Translations under genes and position numbers: made by a program
Assembly (NCBI RefSeq): GCF_001894745.1
Contig: NZ_BBYF01000012.1
Location: 62,001-126,000 of the forward strand
Source of the DNA: Paenibacillus sp. NAIST15-1
Lineage (GTDB): Bacteria > Bacillota > Bacilli > Paenibacillales > Paenibacillaceae
Direction of reading: 5' to 3'
Length of the DNA stretch: 64,000 nt
In this document: positions 27,041 to 34,991 of the stretch, in pieces
How the letters are laid out: every line of letters begins with the position of its first letter
Numbering within the stretch: the first letter of the stretch is position 1
Notes under the pieces: generated by a model
Told to the model about the DNA's origin: nothing
Seen by the model: the letters and a program-made list of their open reading frames with translations, nothing else
Databases searched by the model: none

Positions 27041-28237
27041 TTACAGGAATTTACCTTTGCGAAGAGCAAGAGAAATTCCGCCAATGATGAACAACCAACG
27101 AATATCGATGACTTTTTTCAATTGGGCAGCCCAGAAGCCTTTCAGCTTCTTCTTACCCACTACGCCGATCGCTTCGCCTTTACCCAAGGAAGCAACTGTA
27201 CCTTTGTTGTGGTACTCGAACTTCTTAAGCGGCTGGTTGCGAATTGAAGCAACGATGTTGCTCGCGCATACCGGACCTTGCTGCATCGCCATTTGCGCTG
27301 TAGGCGGATATGGACGATCAATTGCCGGATTAATCATGAGCGAGTTGTCCCCAATAATGAAGACATTATCATGACCTGGCGCTCTCAAGAATTCATCAAC
27401 CTTCACACGACCGCGCATTGCCTCGAAGCCTGCTTGCTCGATGAGACGGTTACCACGAATACCGCCTGTCCATACAACCGTAGAAGACTTGATTTCTTCT
27501 CCAGTTGCAAGTAGAACACCTTCAGGTGTGCATTCCTTGATCGCTGTTGCCAGCTTGAATGTAACGCCTTTTTTCTTCAATACATTCATTGCATATTCAA
27601 CAAGCTCAGGATCGAAGCCTGGAAGTGCTGTTGGCGCCGCTTCCACGTTATAAATATTGACCAATTTTGGATCGACATCAAACTGCTTGCACAGCATAGG
27701 AATGCGATCGGACAATTCACCGATGAACTCGATGCCTGTGAAGCCTGCGCCACCTACAACGAAATTCAGACGATCAGCACGAGTCTCATCTTGCTTATAT
27801 AGAGCAAATTGATGTTCGATATGCTCACGGATTACGCGAACAGAGTTGATGCTGCGAATGCTGAACGCATACTCGCCAAGTCCAGGAATACCGAATGTTT
27901 CAGGCTCCCCACCAACACCAATCACCAAGTAATCATAAGACAAAGTTCCGTCCTCAAGAATGACTTTCTTATCTTGAATACGAATTTCCTTCACCGAAGA
28001 CTTCACAAAGTCAATTTTGAACTCATCGATCAACTTCGAGATAGACACTCGAGCATTCTCATAGGAATCCGTACCAGCAGCAGGCATATGCAAATGAGTT
28101 GTGAAGTAATGATAGTCATGTTTGCTGACTAATGTTACGTCTGCTTCATTATAGTTTAATTCTTTCTGAAGACGTTGCGCTGCCATGATGCCGCCGTAAC
28201 CCGCGCCTAGGATTACGATTTTAGGAATGTTACTCAT
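27041..28237 (-). CDS. yumB: NAD(P)/FAD-dependent oxidoreductase, NDH-2 type (YumB-like)
   Basis: Type II NADH dehydrogenase-like flavoprotein of 398 residues. FAD motif ILGAGYGG at the N-terminus, NADH motif VVGGAGFTGIE in the middle, and FIIGDNS plus PPTAQMAMQQ near the second FAD contact. The C-terminus is basic and partly hydrophobic (DIRWLFIIGGISLALRKG), fitting membrane attachment. It would pass electrons from NADH to menaquinone. GGAAGGAG precedes the ATG. Divergent from yumC, sharing a 519-bp intergenic region. Confidence 0.9.
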   Translation of the reverse strand: MSNIPKIVILGAGYGGIMAAQRLQKELNYNEADVTLVSKHDYHYFTTHLHMPAAGTDSYENARVSISKLIDEFKIDFVKSSVKEIRIQDKKVILEDGTLSYDYLVIGVGGEPETFGIPGLGEYAFSIRSINSVRVIREHIEHQFALYKQDETRADRLNFVVGGAGFTGIEFIGELSDRIPMLCKQFDVDPKLVNIYNVEAAPTALPGFDPELVEYAMNVLKKKGVTFKLATAIKECTPEGVLLATGEEIKSSTVVWTGGIRGNRLIEQAGFEAMRGRVKVDEFLRAPGHDNVFIIGDNSLMINPAIDRPYPPTAQMAMQQGPVCASNIVASIRNQPLKKFEYHNKGTVASLGKGEAIGVVGKKKLKGFWAAQLKKVIDIRWLFIIGGISLALRKGKFL

Positions 28238-28511
28238 CTTTCATTAGCTCCTTCCAAATCGGGTCAATCATTTTGTGTAGGTTGGTAATAACATGTTACA
28301 ACTTGAATATGAATACCCTTGTTCTAGAAACCCGCGTATATACATCAATCTTGTGAAGTTGTGAAAAACCCCACAAAAAACAACAAACGAAATCTAGGTA
28401 CCTATACATTATACAACTGGTAATCATTTTTATTATGGTCTAAATGATTGAAAGTAACTCATTCAGATAGATCCATAATCACGTGCACATCGCATTATGC
28501 CCAACATCGAC

Positions 28512-28527
28512 AAATTGTCGACAATTT
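28512..28527. promoter_or_regulatory. Perfect 16-bp palindrome between yumB and yumC
   Basis: AAATTGTCGACAATTT is a perfect inverted repeat in AT-rich intergenic DNA, a candidate operator for a dimeric regulator controlling one or both flavoprotein genes. It does not match Rex or Fur consensus. Confidence 0.4.
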
Positions 28528-28658
28528 ACAAACAATTCAACTGCAATGATATCGAGTTTCCAATTAAATTACAAGCACCTTTTTTGTAGAACAATGTATG
28601 AAAGCGTTTAATTTTGATAATTTTCACATTTATATCGAAATCCCTGGAAAATGTACGG

Positions 28659-28687
28659 TTTCCTTCTTGTCGAGCACCGTTTATAAT
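28659..28687 (+). promoter_or_regulatory. Putative SigA promoter of yumC
   Basis: TATAAT (28682-28687) with a weak -35 TTTCCT (28659-28664), 17 bp apart, about 70 bp upstream of the start codon. Confidence 0.5.
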
Positions 28688-28756
28688 GATAGATGTGCCA
28701 AAACACACAATGACCATGATCACATGGTCAGACATCGCCATTGGAGGTGCTCTGCC

Positions 28757-29764
28757 TTGAATTCACAACTTGTATCACAACAAGATGTAGTAGATATTTT
28801 AATTATTGGGGGCGGGCCTGCCGGCATGTTCGCTGCATTCTATGGCGGCATGCGACAAGCTTCCGTTCGTCTTATTGAAAGCATGCCTCAATTAGGAGGC
28901 CAATTAGCAGCATTATACCCGGAAAAGTACATCTATGACGTTGCCGGATTCCCGAAAGTAACAGCGCAAGAACTTGTTGATTCCTTGAAAAAGCAAATGG
29001 AACATTTCAATCCTGATGTTCGCTTGGAAGAGAAGGTTCAGGGAGTAGAGAAGCTCGACGAGCGTCTATTCGCCGTTACTACAGATAAAAGCGTTCATCA
29101 CGCAAAATCCGTTATCGTAACAGCTGGTGTAGGTGCATTCGAACCACGCCGCTTGGAGCTGCCTGAAGCAGCCCAATACGAGAAATCGAACCTGCACTAC
29201 TTCGTTAGCGATCTGCAGCAGTTCAAAGGCCAGCGCGTGCTGATCAGCGGCGGCGGAGACTCTGCTGTCGATTGGGCACTCATGCTGGAGCCTATTGCTG
29301 AACAAGTTACACTTATTCATCGCCGCGACAAATTCCGCGCGCATGAACATAGTGTTGAACAATTGATGAATTCCAAGGTTCAAGTGATTACGCCTACAGA
29401 AATTACCGCTTTGCATGGTGATTCTAGTCGAATTGAGCGCGTAACACTGACTAACACCAAATCAAAAGAAGCAATGGATATCGATGTCGATGCAGTTATC
29501 GTCAACTTCGGCTTCGTGTCCTCCCTCGGACCAATATCTGAATGGGGCCTTAACATCGAGGGCGGTTCCATCGTTGTTGATTCTCGTATGGAGACGAACA
29601 TTCCAGGCTTGTTCGCTGCTGGCGACATTACGACTTACCCAGGCAAGCTGAAGCTCATCGCTGTCGGTTTTGGCGAGGCACCAACCGCTATCAATAACGC
29701 TAAGGTGTATATTGATCCATCAGCTAAGCTGTCTCCTGGACACAGCAGCAGCATGAAAATGTAA
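28757..29764 (+). CDS. yumC: Ferredoxin/flavodoxin-NADP reductase (thioredoxin-reductase-like, YumC)
   Basis: Homodimeric FAD enzyme of 335 residues that passes electrons from NADPH to ferredoxin or flavodoxin. FAD motif [20 protein letters not shown] motif [14 protein letters not shown], then [12 protein letters not shown] and the closing GLFAAGDI. It lacks the CxxC of thioredoxin reductase, as expected for this group. The TTG at 28757 is the start: GGAGGTG lies 7 nt upstream, and the longer frame back to 28598 has no ribosome binding site. Confidence 0.92.
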   Translation: MNSQLVSQQDVVDILIIGGGPAGMFAAFYGGMRQASVRLIESMPQLGGQLAALYPEKYIYDVAGFPKVTAQELVDSLKKQMEHFNPDVRLEEKVQGVEKLDERLFAVTTDKSVHHAKSVIVTAGVGAFEPRRLELPEAAQYEKSNLHYFVSDLQQFKGQRVLISGGGDSAVDWALMLEPIAEQVTLIHRRDKFRAHEHSVEQLMNSKVQVITPTEITALHGDSSRIERVTLTNTKSKEAMDIDVDAVIVNFGFVSSLGPISEWGLNIEGGSIVVDSRMETNIPGLFAAGDITTYPGKLKLIAVGFGEAPTAINNAKVYIDPSAKLSPGHSSSMKM

Positions 29765-29780
29765 CTAAATAAACGAAAGA

Positions 29781-29829
29781 AAGGGTATCCTATCTCCAAC
29801 ATCTTTATCTAACGGAGGAGGATACCCTT
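29781..29829 (+). terminator. Hairpin after yumC that overlaps the next ribosome binding site
   Basis: Stem AAGGGTATCCT (29781-29791) / AGGATACCCTT (29819-29829). The 3' arm includes part of the GGAGGAGG ribosome binding site and the TTG start of the small zinc-ribbon gene, so it may end yumC transcripts and also mask translation of the next frame. Confidence 0.55.
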
Positions 29830-30103
29830 GTTTCATGTTTGTCCACTATGCAATGGCATGATCAGTCCCGAATTTCAATGTCCGAACTGTTTGAACCCAA
29901 CCACTGACAGCGGCAAACTGGAAGATTATGTTGGACCTTACGCCCCATATCAGCCAGACGATTCCGTATCCCATCAAACGATGCTGGATGATAGTTCTGT
30001 ATCTAGTTCTGTATCTAGTTCTGTATCCATGCAGTGCCTGCATATAATCTATTGTGAGCACTGCCACGCAACCACTTATGTGAACGGACTGGCTTGGGAG
30101 TAA
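29828..30103 (+). CDS. Small zinc-ribbon protein with Ser/Val repeat
   Basis: A 91-residue protein with CPLC and CPNC near the N-terminus and YCEHCH near the C-terminus, likely a split zinc ribbon. Between them is a Ser/Val repeat (SSVSSSVSSSVS) encoded by three exact 12-bp DNA repeats. TTG start with GGAGGAGG 6 nt upstream. I do not recognise the family. Confidence 0.6.
   Translation: MFHVCPLCNGMISPEFQCPNCLNPTTDSGKLEDYVGPYAPYQPDDSVSHQTMLDDSSVSSSVSSSVSMQCLHIIYCEHCHATTYVNGLAWE
29992..30027 (+). repeat. Three tandem copies of a 12-bp repeat inside the zinc-ribbon gene
   Basis: TAGTTCTGTATC repeated exactly three times. Because 12 is a multiple of 3, copy-number change would keep frame and vary the Ser/Val linker. 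Confidence 0.9.
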
Positions 30104-30123
30104 AGCCTCGGCATGCCGGTCAT

Positions 30124-30279
30124 CTATGTGCACACCGGTATTCGGAAGAGGGTCGGACAAAGGCAGCGCCTTTTCATTTCCTCAAGCAGCAACGCGATGA
30201 ATTCTTCATCCAATCGGAGCCTGATTGCCTGCTCATAGGAATCGATAAGCAGTTCATCGGAAAGCAAAGCCATCTGCAT
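30124..30279 (-). CDS. sda: Sporulation inhibitor Sda
   Basis: A 51-residue checkpoint protein. LSDELLIDSYEQAIRLRLDE followed by EFIALLLEEMKRR matches the helical hairpin of Sda, which binds sporulation kinases such as KinA and stops their autophosphorylation when replication initiation or DNA integrity is disturbed. The ATG at 30279 has AGGAAAGG 5 nt upstream; ATG at 30273 is possible. In Bacillus subtilis sda is controlled by DnaA, and a cluster of DnaA-box-like sequences lies upstream here (30350-30448). Confidence 0.85.
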   Translation of the reverse strand: MQMALLSDELLIDSYEQAIRLRLDEEFIALLLEEMKRRCLCPTLFRIPVCT

Positions 30280-30349
30280 CACAACCTTTCCTAAACTTTC
30301 CTGCCGCATTCATCATATCACGGCCTCAGAAAGCAGAACAAGCGTTCCA

Positions 30350-30448
30350 ATATCCACAGGCGTTTGTGGAAAAATTGTGAATAATTTGTTGATAAACGTC
30401 AAAAAACGCTATCTATCAGTGGGGATGATGTGGATATAATTATTCACA
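30350..30448. promoter_or_regulatory. Cluster of six DnaA-box-like 9-mers upstream of sda
   Basis: Within 99 bp: ATATCCACA (30350), TGTGGAAAA (30365), TGTGAATAA (30376), TGTTGATAA (30387), TGTGGATAT (30429) and TTATTCACA (30440). Each differs by one base from TTATCCACA or its complement. Such a cluster fits DnaA control of sda. Confidence 0.75.
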
Positions 30449-30544
30449 TCTTTTTGGATTGTTTTTCTAATAAAAATGTTTAATCATTTTCCAATCTCTA
30501 GTAAATCTAATCTATCAAATCCCACTTCCAACGTAGACTGCCCC

Positions 30545-31207
30545 TTACTGCGGTCTTGTGTTCACCTCGAATATCCAGATATGACCGGAGCGATCAATGC
30601 CATAATCGAAGCCGAGCTGGCCAATCCCTGGATATTTCCTCTCTAATAGCGATGTGCAGATCCGTGTCAAATATCTCATCTTACTCTTCTTGGCGCGGAC
30701 GCTCTGTCCAGAGAGCGATCTTGCAATTCCTTGTGCTGCGGTTACCATCGTACCTCCTTTGCACAAGTTCGTCACGAACAAGCCTCTTCTCGCCAAGCGC
30801 CCAACCATCGAGCGTACACCCCATTTGCCATTTGACTTCACTACTTTAACCCGGTAATCGATCGGTCTTCCATTAATCGTAGCTAGATGGATTCCCCGCT
30901 GAATCAGGTAGGTACGCTTCTTTTTCGTACCGGACAATGATCGCACCATGGCATCGAAATCTCCAAAGCTGCGTGTATTGGCCTGATACGTATATCGATA
31001 AGTCGATCCGCTCTTCGTTACTTTAATAACACCGGCACCGCCAGAACCAACGACAGGCTTGATGACGACGAAGCCGTGTATGTTTAACATTTCATGGAGA
31101 TTAGACGTATTGTATATACGCGTTGCCGGAATATGCCCTGCTACACGTGAATCCGATATTAGCGCCGCGGTTTTCAACCATTTGCTGGCTAACTGTCTGC
31201 CTTCCAT
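30545..31207 (-). CDS. YheC/YheD family ATP-grasp protein
   Basis: A 220-residue protein with an ATP-grasp fold: VVIKPVVGSGGAGVIKV is the nucleotide-binding strand-loop, DYRVKVVKSNGKW and FDYGIDRSGHIWIFEVNTRPQ the later catalytic strands. The family is called endospore coat-associated in Bacillus, but the reaction is unknown. It is shorter than the typical YheC/D and seems to hold only the ATP-grasp part. GGGGAG precedes the ATG. Confidence 0.8.
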   Translation of the reverse strand: MEGRQLASKWLKTAALISDSRVAGHIPATRIYNTSNLHEMLNIHGFVVIKPVVGSGGAGVIKVTKSGSTYRYTYQANTRSFGDFDAMVRSLSGTKKKRTYLIQRGIHLATINGRPIDYRVKVVKSNGKWGVRSMVGRLARRGLFVTNLCKGGTMVTAAQGIARSLSGQSVRAKKSKMRYLTRICTSLLERKYPGIGQLGFDYGIDRSGHIWIFEVNTRPQ

Positions 31208-31404
31208 TCGCCACTCCCCTTTCGTCCTTAATACTTATACATACTCATGGCTCCCAACCGATTCTTGTATGATTGTCCATGGCATGTGCCTGATTTGCAC
31301 AAGACTAGATCAAGTTGGACGCATAGTGCTTGTCTTTTTCAAGATTGGGATGGTATCGTATAAGGGATAATAATGGATGGATATAAAGGATGGGAGCGAC
31401 CGTC

Positions 31405-31611
31405 ATGTCAACTGCAGCTGTATATGAAGCGTTGTACTGGATTGCGATCGTATCTATGTCTGTCGTACTCGTGCTTGCCAATGTAGGTATACTTGCGATC
31501 GGTTTTCAATTTTGGAGAAAGCATAGACGGGTACTTGGAACAGCGTGCTGGCTGTTTTCAGTATTTTGTTTTTATTTGATCTCCATCATGATCAACAAGA
31601 CGTTCTTATAA
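31405..31611 (+). CDS. Small membrane protein of unknown function
   Basis: A 68-residue protein with two hydrophobic helices (ALYWIAIVSMSVVLVLANVG and ACWLFSVFCFYLISIMI) joined by a basic loop (WRKHRRV). GGGAG lies 9 nt before the ATG at 31405; the in-frame ATG at 31390 sits too close to its AAAGG. Followed by a terminator at 31672-31718. Confidence 0.65.
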   Translation: MSTAAVYEALYWIAIVSMSVVLVLANVGILAIGFQFWRKHRRVLGTACWLFSVFCFYLISIMINKTFL

Positions 31612-31671
31612 TTGTCAGTTCTGATCATCTAGGAAGACTTGATCGACTCCCGCAAGACGGACAATGGGGCA

Positions 31672-31718
31672 AAATCCTTGGACTTCGCGCTTGGCGCCTG
31701 CTCCAGGGATTTTTGTTT
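31672..31718 (+). terminator. Intrinsic terminator after the small membrane protein
   Basis: Stem AAATCCTTGGA / TCCAGGGATTT followed by TTGTTTTTG. Confidence 0.65.
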
Positions 31719-31781
31719 TTGTGCTTTTCCCCTCATAATTAGACCTGATCACTCCCCACCTTGGAATGGAGGTAAATCGCA

Positions 31782-32462
31782 TTGATCATTCATGTACTCG
31801 TTGCGGATGATGACCCGAATATTGTAACGATGCTGCGGCTTGTGCTCGAATCTGAGCAGTATCATGTGTTCGACGCGAGTGATGGACAAGCTGCAGCACA
31901 ACTATTGGAGCAGGAAACCATTCATATTGCGATCGTAGATGTCATGATGCCAGTGAAGGATGGCTGGACATTATGCGCCGAAATTAGACAGCAATATGAT
32001 ATCCCGGTGATTATGCTCACCGCGCTCGGCGAACTTGAAGATAAGGAGCAAGGCTTCGCAGCCGGCACCGATGACTATATGGTGAAGCCCTTCGAGCCGA
32101 AGGAGCTGCTATTCCGCATGAAGGCGCTGCTTCGGAGGTATCAGATCGTATCTGACAGCCTCATACGCCTTGGTGCAACAACTATCGACCGCAAGAGCTA
32201 TACCGTTGCAGCCTCCGGCGAAGAACTGACTCTTCCCCGCAAGGAGTTTGAGCTATTAGCGCAGCTTGCTTCCTATCCAGGGCGCATCTTCACACGCGAA
32301 CAGCTGCTGGCTTGGATATGGGGTACTGACTACGAAGGGGACAGCCGAACCATTGACGTGCATATTAAGCGTCTTCGGGAGCGTTTTCCTGAGAATGCAA
32401 GTGGATTCCGAATCACTACAATCCGAGGCCTTGGCTACAAATTGGAGGTTCCTGAACCTTGA
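31782..32462 (+). CDS. OmpR-family response regulator
   Basis: A 226-residue regulator with a receiver domain (ADDD pocket, phospho-Asp in AIVDVMMPVKDG, Lys in MVKPF) and a C-terminal winged helix (DSRTIDVHIKRLRERF, TIRGLGYKLE). TTG start with GGAGGT 8 nt upstream. It overlaps the kinase gene by 4 nt. Two GTTCATA direct repeats 11 bp apart in front of the DUF2871 gene are its most likely target. Confidence 0.92.
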   Translation: MIIHVLVADDDPNIVTMLRLVLESEQYHVFDASDGQAAAQLLEQETIHIAIVDVMMPVKDGWTLCAEIRQQYDIPVIMLTALGELEDKEQGFAAGTDDYMVKPFEPKELLFRMKALLRRYQIVSDSLIRLGATTIDRKSYTVAASGEELTLPRKEFELLAQLASYPGRIFTREQLLAWIWGTDYEGDSRTIDVHIKRLRERFPENASGFRITTIRGLGYKLEVPEP

Positions 32463-33853
32463 AGACACTGTATACACGAATCGTGTTTTTCTCAGCTGTA
32501 ATCGTATTTATCAGCTTCGTATGCGGCGTCTTTCTGGCGAATATCGCGCACAATCAAGCGATCTCCAGTCATTACGAGCAGAAGATGGAGAAGGTTGGGC
32601 ACGCGCTGGCGCGCATGAACAACATGTTATCGTCTGGTGAAGACACGGTTGACGAGGCGTTAACGAATCTCGCTGAACTGGGCTATCAGCTGTACCTTAT
32701 CGCTCCTGATCATCATGTGAAGACATTCGGCAGACCATTCAAGAATGCTGATCTTGCTCCTGAAGCGATTGACAGCGTTCTTCAAGGGAATACGTATCGC
32801 GGCATGCTTCAGCAAAGAGCATGGAGCAGCTTCTTCGTCCCCGCTATATTCGAGAATCGACTTGCCTTGAGCCACGGTATCCCGCTCACAGTTAATGGCG
32901 TGCAGCACGCTATGTTCATTCGCCCAGATATGGTGCAGCAGACCGAAGAAGTGCGCGTTCTCATTGCGGTACTACTCGTCTCTACCTTCGTTATCAGCCT
33001 AGTGCTCATTTCCGTGAAGACACGCTATCTCGTTAAGCCGCTGCAGCGGTTAACCCGAGCCACTATGGAACTGGAAAAAGGCAATTACGAAGTTAAGCTG
33101 GATCTCCACCGCAATGATGAAATTGGTGAGCTTGCAAGACGATTCACCGTAATGGCTGAAGCTCTTGGGCAACTGGACGCCGTACAGAAGCAGTTCGTCG
33201 CGAATGTGTCCCATGAGATTCAATCTCCCTTGACTTCGATCCAAGGATTAGCGCAGCAGCTCATGGATCACCCGCTGCCGCCCGAACAAGAACGACGCTA
33301 TTTGCACATCATTGCAGATGAGTCGCGGCGGTTATCCGGGATAAGTCGGCAATTGCTGACGCTCGCCTCCTTGGAACGAGGAAGCGAGATGATGAAGCAA
33401 GCTTCTATCCGACTAGATGAACAGCTGCGAGAAGTCATCATACTACTTGAGCCGCAATGGAGCGTGAAAGACATCGAACTGGATCTTCAGCTCGATAGCG
33501 TGAAGTTAACGGGAGATACAGGATTGCTGTATCAAGCATGGACAAATCTGCTAACGAATGCGATTAAATTCACTGCGTCGCAAGGAACCATCGGGATACA
33601 ATGCAAACAACAAGGAGAAGACATTATCGTAGTTGTATCTGATACGGGGAGAGGTATTCCAGAAGATGTACTGCCACATATCTTCGAGCGATTTTACAAA
33701 TACAGTGAGCTTGCTGAACCAGGACAGAGCCAGCATGGAACAGGGCTTGGCTTAGCCATCGTAAAGCGAATCATTGAATTGCACAACGGAACGATCCGCG
33801 TGTCTAGCGAAGTAGGACAAGGAACCATATTTACGATCCGATTCCCTAAATAG
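32459..33853 (+). CDS. Sensor histidine kinase
   Basis: A 464-residue membrane kinase with helices near residues 7-27 and 170-190 around an extracellular loop domain, a HAMP segment, HisKA with VANVSHEIQSPLTSIQGLA (phospho-His) and an ATPase with NLLTNAIKF, DTGRGI and GTGLGLAIVK. Gln replaces the usual Leu/Arg after HEI, a minor variation. TTG start, translationally coupled to the regulator. The signal is unknown; the downstream DUF2871 gene suggests an envelope-related response. Confidence 0.92.
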   Translation: MKTLYTRIVFFSAVIVFISFVCGVFLANIAHNQAISSHYEQKMEKVGHALARMNNMLSSGEDTVDEALTNLAELGYQLYLIAPDHHVKTFGRPFKNADLAPEAIDSVLQGNTYRGMLQQRAWSSFFVPAIFENRLALSHGIPLTVNGVQHAMFIRPDMVQQTEEVRVLIAVLLVSTFVISLVLISVKTRYLVKPLQRLTRATMELEKGNYEVKLDLHRNDEIGELARRFTVMAEALGQLDAVQKQFVANVSHEIQSPLTSIQGLAQQLMDHPLPPEQERRYLHIIADESRRLSGISRQLLTLASLERGSEMMKQASIRLDEQLREVIILLEPQWSVKDIELDLQLDSVKLTGDTGLLYQAWTNLLTNAIKFTASQGTIGIQCKQQGEDIIVVVSDTGRGIPEDVLPHIFERFYKYSELAEPGQSQHGTGLGLAIVKRIIELHNGTIRVSSEVGQGTIFTIRFPK

Positions 33854-33861
33854 CGTATAAG

Positions 33862-33890
33862 CAGAACATGACCCCGTTGTCATGTTCTGT
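33862..33890 (+). terminator. Hairpin after the kinase gene
   Basis: Stem CAGAACATGAC / GTCATGTTCTG; the following T tract is weak. Confidence 0.65.
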
Positions 33891-33921
33891 TCATATTGGG
33901 TTCATACAACTGCGGTACACT
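33889..33921 (+). promoter_or_regulatory. Direct repeats and -10 element before the DUF2871 gene
   Basis: Two GTTCATA repeats begin at 33889 and 33900, one helical turn apart, as for OmpR-family dimers. TACACT (33916-33921) could be the -10; the -35 is poor and overlaps the repeats, fitting an activated promoter. Confidence 0.5.
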
Positions 33922-33964
33922 CCTATCATCCATGCGAATGACGAAACAAAGGAGAGAGTTTACT

Positions 33965-34363
33965 GTGAAAAAACTGTATTACACTTCATTCTTCTATGCC
34001 ATTCTTGGCCTCATATCGGGTATCTTTTACCGGGAGTTCACCAAAATAAATGATTTCACAGCTTACACAGCATTAAAACCGCTGCACACCCATATTCTCG
34101 TTCTCGGCTTCCTGTTCTTCCTGCTTCTCACCTTGCTTGCGAAGCAGTTCCGCGTGCATGAAGTCCGTTCATTCAAAGGTTGGTACTATGTATATAATAT
34201 CGGTCTGATGCTAAGTCTTGCAGCGATGACGGTTCGCGGCATCCTTCAGGTTAACGGAACTGATATGAAGGGCTTGAGCCACATGGCAGGCCTTGGTCAT
34301 GCAGTCCTCGGAGCAAGCATCATTTGGTTCATGATCCTGCTAGGCAAACGAGTGAAGGAATAA
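33965..34363 (+). CDS. DUF2871 membrane protein
   Basis: A 132-residue protein with four hydrophobic helices: YYTSFFYAILGLISGIFY, HTHILVLGFLFFLLLTLLA, YYVYNIGLMLSLAAMTVRG and MAGLGHAVLGASIIWFMILL. Conserved His residues (LHTH, LSHMAGLGH) lie in or next to the helices, which hints at metal or heme contact, but no function is established. GTG start with AAAGGAG upstream. Probably controlled by the preceding two-component system. Confidence 0.8.
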   Translation: MKKLYYTSFFYAILGLISGIFYREFTKINDFTAYTALKPLHTHILVLGFLFFLLLTLLAKQFRVHEVRSFKGWYYVYNIGLMLSLAAMTVRGILQVNGTDMKGLSHMAGLGHAVLGASIIWFMILLGKRVKE

Positions 34364-34385
34364 ACTGACCCTAACAGGCATATCC

Positions 34386-34432
34386 GAAGGCTGCACCTGC
34401 TCTTCTTATAAGAGTAAGGGCAGCCTTCTTCA
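34386..34432 (+). terminator. Intrinsic terminator of the DUF2871 gene
   Basis: Stem GAAGGCTGC / GCAGCCTTC with an inner CTCTT / AGAG pairing, followed by TTCAGTT. Confidence 0.75.
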
Positions 34433-34459
34433 GTTGAGCAGAATAGATGGCTGCACAGC

Positions 34460-34490
34460 TTCTGTGTTCTGTGTTCTGTGTTCTGTGTTC
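34460..34490. repeat. Four tandem copies of the 7-bp repeat TTCTGTG
   Basis: TTCTGTG occurs four times in a row (34460-34487) plus a partial TTC, in non-coding DNA between convergent genes. Likely a slippage-prone microsatellite. Confidence 0.9.
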
Positions 34491-34513
34491 AATTCGTCCT
34501 ATCCTCACGTAAA

Positions 34514-34735
34514 TTAACAGCTGCCTGAACTCTCAATAACGGTAGCTCCCGTGGTTCCTGCATGGTACGTATTGTTGTGATTCTGGGCATCCCTCGTTGA
34601 ATCTTGACGGGAATCATAGCAAGTCCCATGCCACCCTCCTGGACATTCCGAGCAATACGCTCTATAAGACACCAGCAGTGTACGGTCTACATCAGTGGAT
34701 TGCTGTACTTGATGTGCATCATGATGTTCATTCAT
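34514..34735 (-). CDS. Small Cys/His-containing hypothetical protein
   Basis: A 73-residue frame with an excellent ribosome binding site (AGGAGGTGATACCT before the ATG). Features: polar His/Gln-rich N-terminus, then YCSECPGGWHGTCYDS, which could bind a metal or form a disulfide, a His/Asn-rich stretch, and a terminal SSGSC. No family recognised. It lies behind the yutM terminator, so it needs its own promoter. Confidence 0.55.
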   Translation of the reverse strand: MNEHHDAHQVQQSTDVDRTLLVSYRAYCSECPGGWHGTCYDSRQDSTRDAQNHNNTYHAGTTGATVIESSGSC

Positions 34736-34827
34736 AGGTATCACCTCCTGCTCGTTATAAGGTTCGCCGAAACAATTTGCAGTATGATTAGAAATATTAG
34801 GATTAGCGCTATAGACGCTAAAAACAG

Positions 34828-34880
34828 CAAAAAAACCTCTTACAAGGTAGCGATGCTCAACTCTACCGTAATAAGAGGTC
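34828..34880 (-). terminator. Intrinsic terminator of the IscA-type gene
   Basis: Minus strand ACCTCTTATTAC and GGTAG pair with CTACC and GTAAGAGGT, followed by TTTTTTT. Confidence 0.8.
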
Positions 34881-34991
34881 TTCTATATTTCATTATCATC
34901 TAATCACGAAGTCTAATCGCAATTATCGAATCGAATGGAATCAGAATGTATCATTCATCTATATATAAGGTATCATGCAAATAAGTGGAGA

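Larger units (their letters stand above)
28238..28756. other. AT-rich divergent intergenic region between yumB and yumC
   Basis: About 520 bp with no supported frame. It holds the yumC promoter (28659-28687), the palindrome at 28512-28527, a cre-like TGAAAGCGTTTAAT at 28599-28612 (last two bases off consensus) and a TTGTGAA direct repeat near 28352-28366 that resembles half of a Rex site. No riboswitch fold was recognised. Confidence 0.5.

Noticed and set aside
30350-30448. DnaA-box cluster considered as a replication origin
   Set aside because: It lies directly upstream of sda, where DnaA control is known; no dnaA/dnaN genes or AT-rich unwinding element next to it.
34460-34490. Short tandem repeats considered as a CRISPR array
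   Set aside because: The repeat unit is 7 bp with no spacers; it is a microsatellite. No CRISPR-like repeat-spacer pattern or cas gene was seen.
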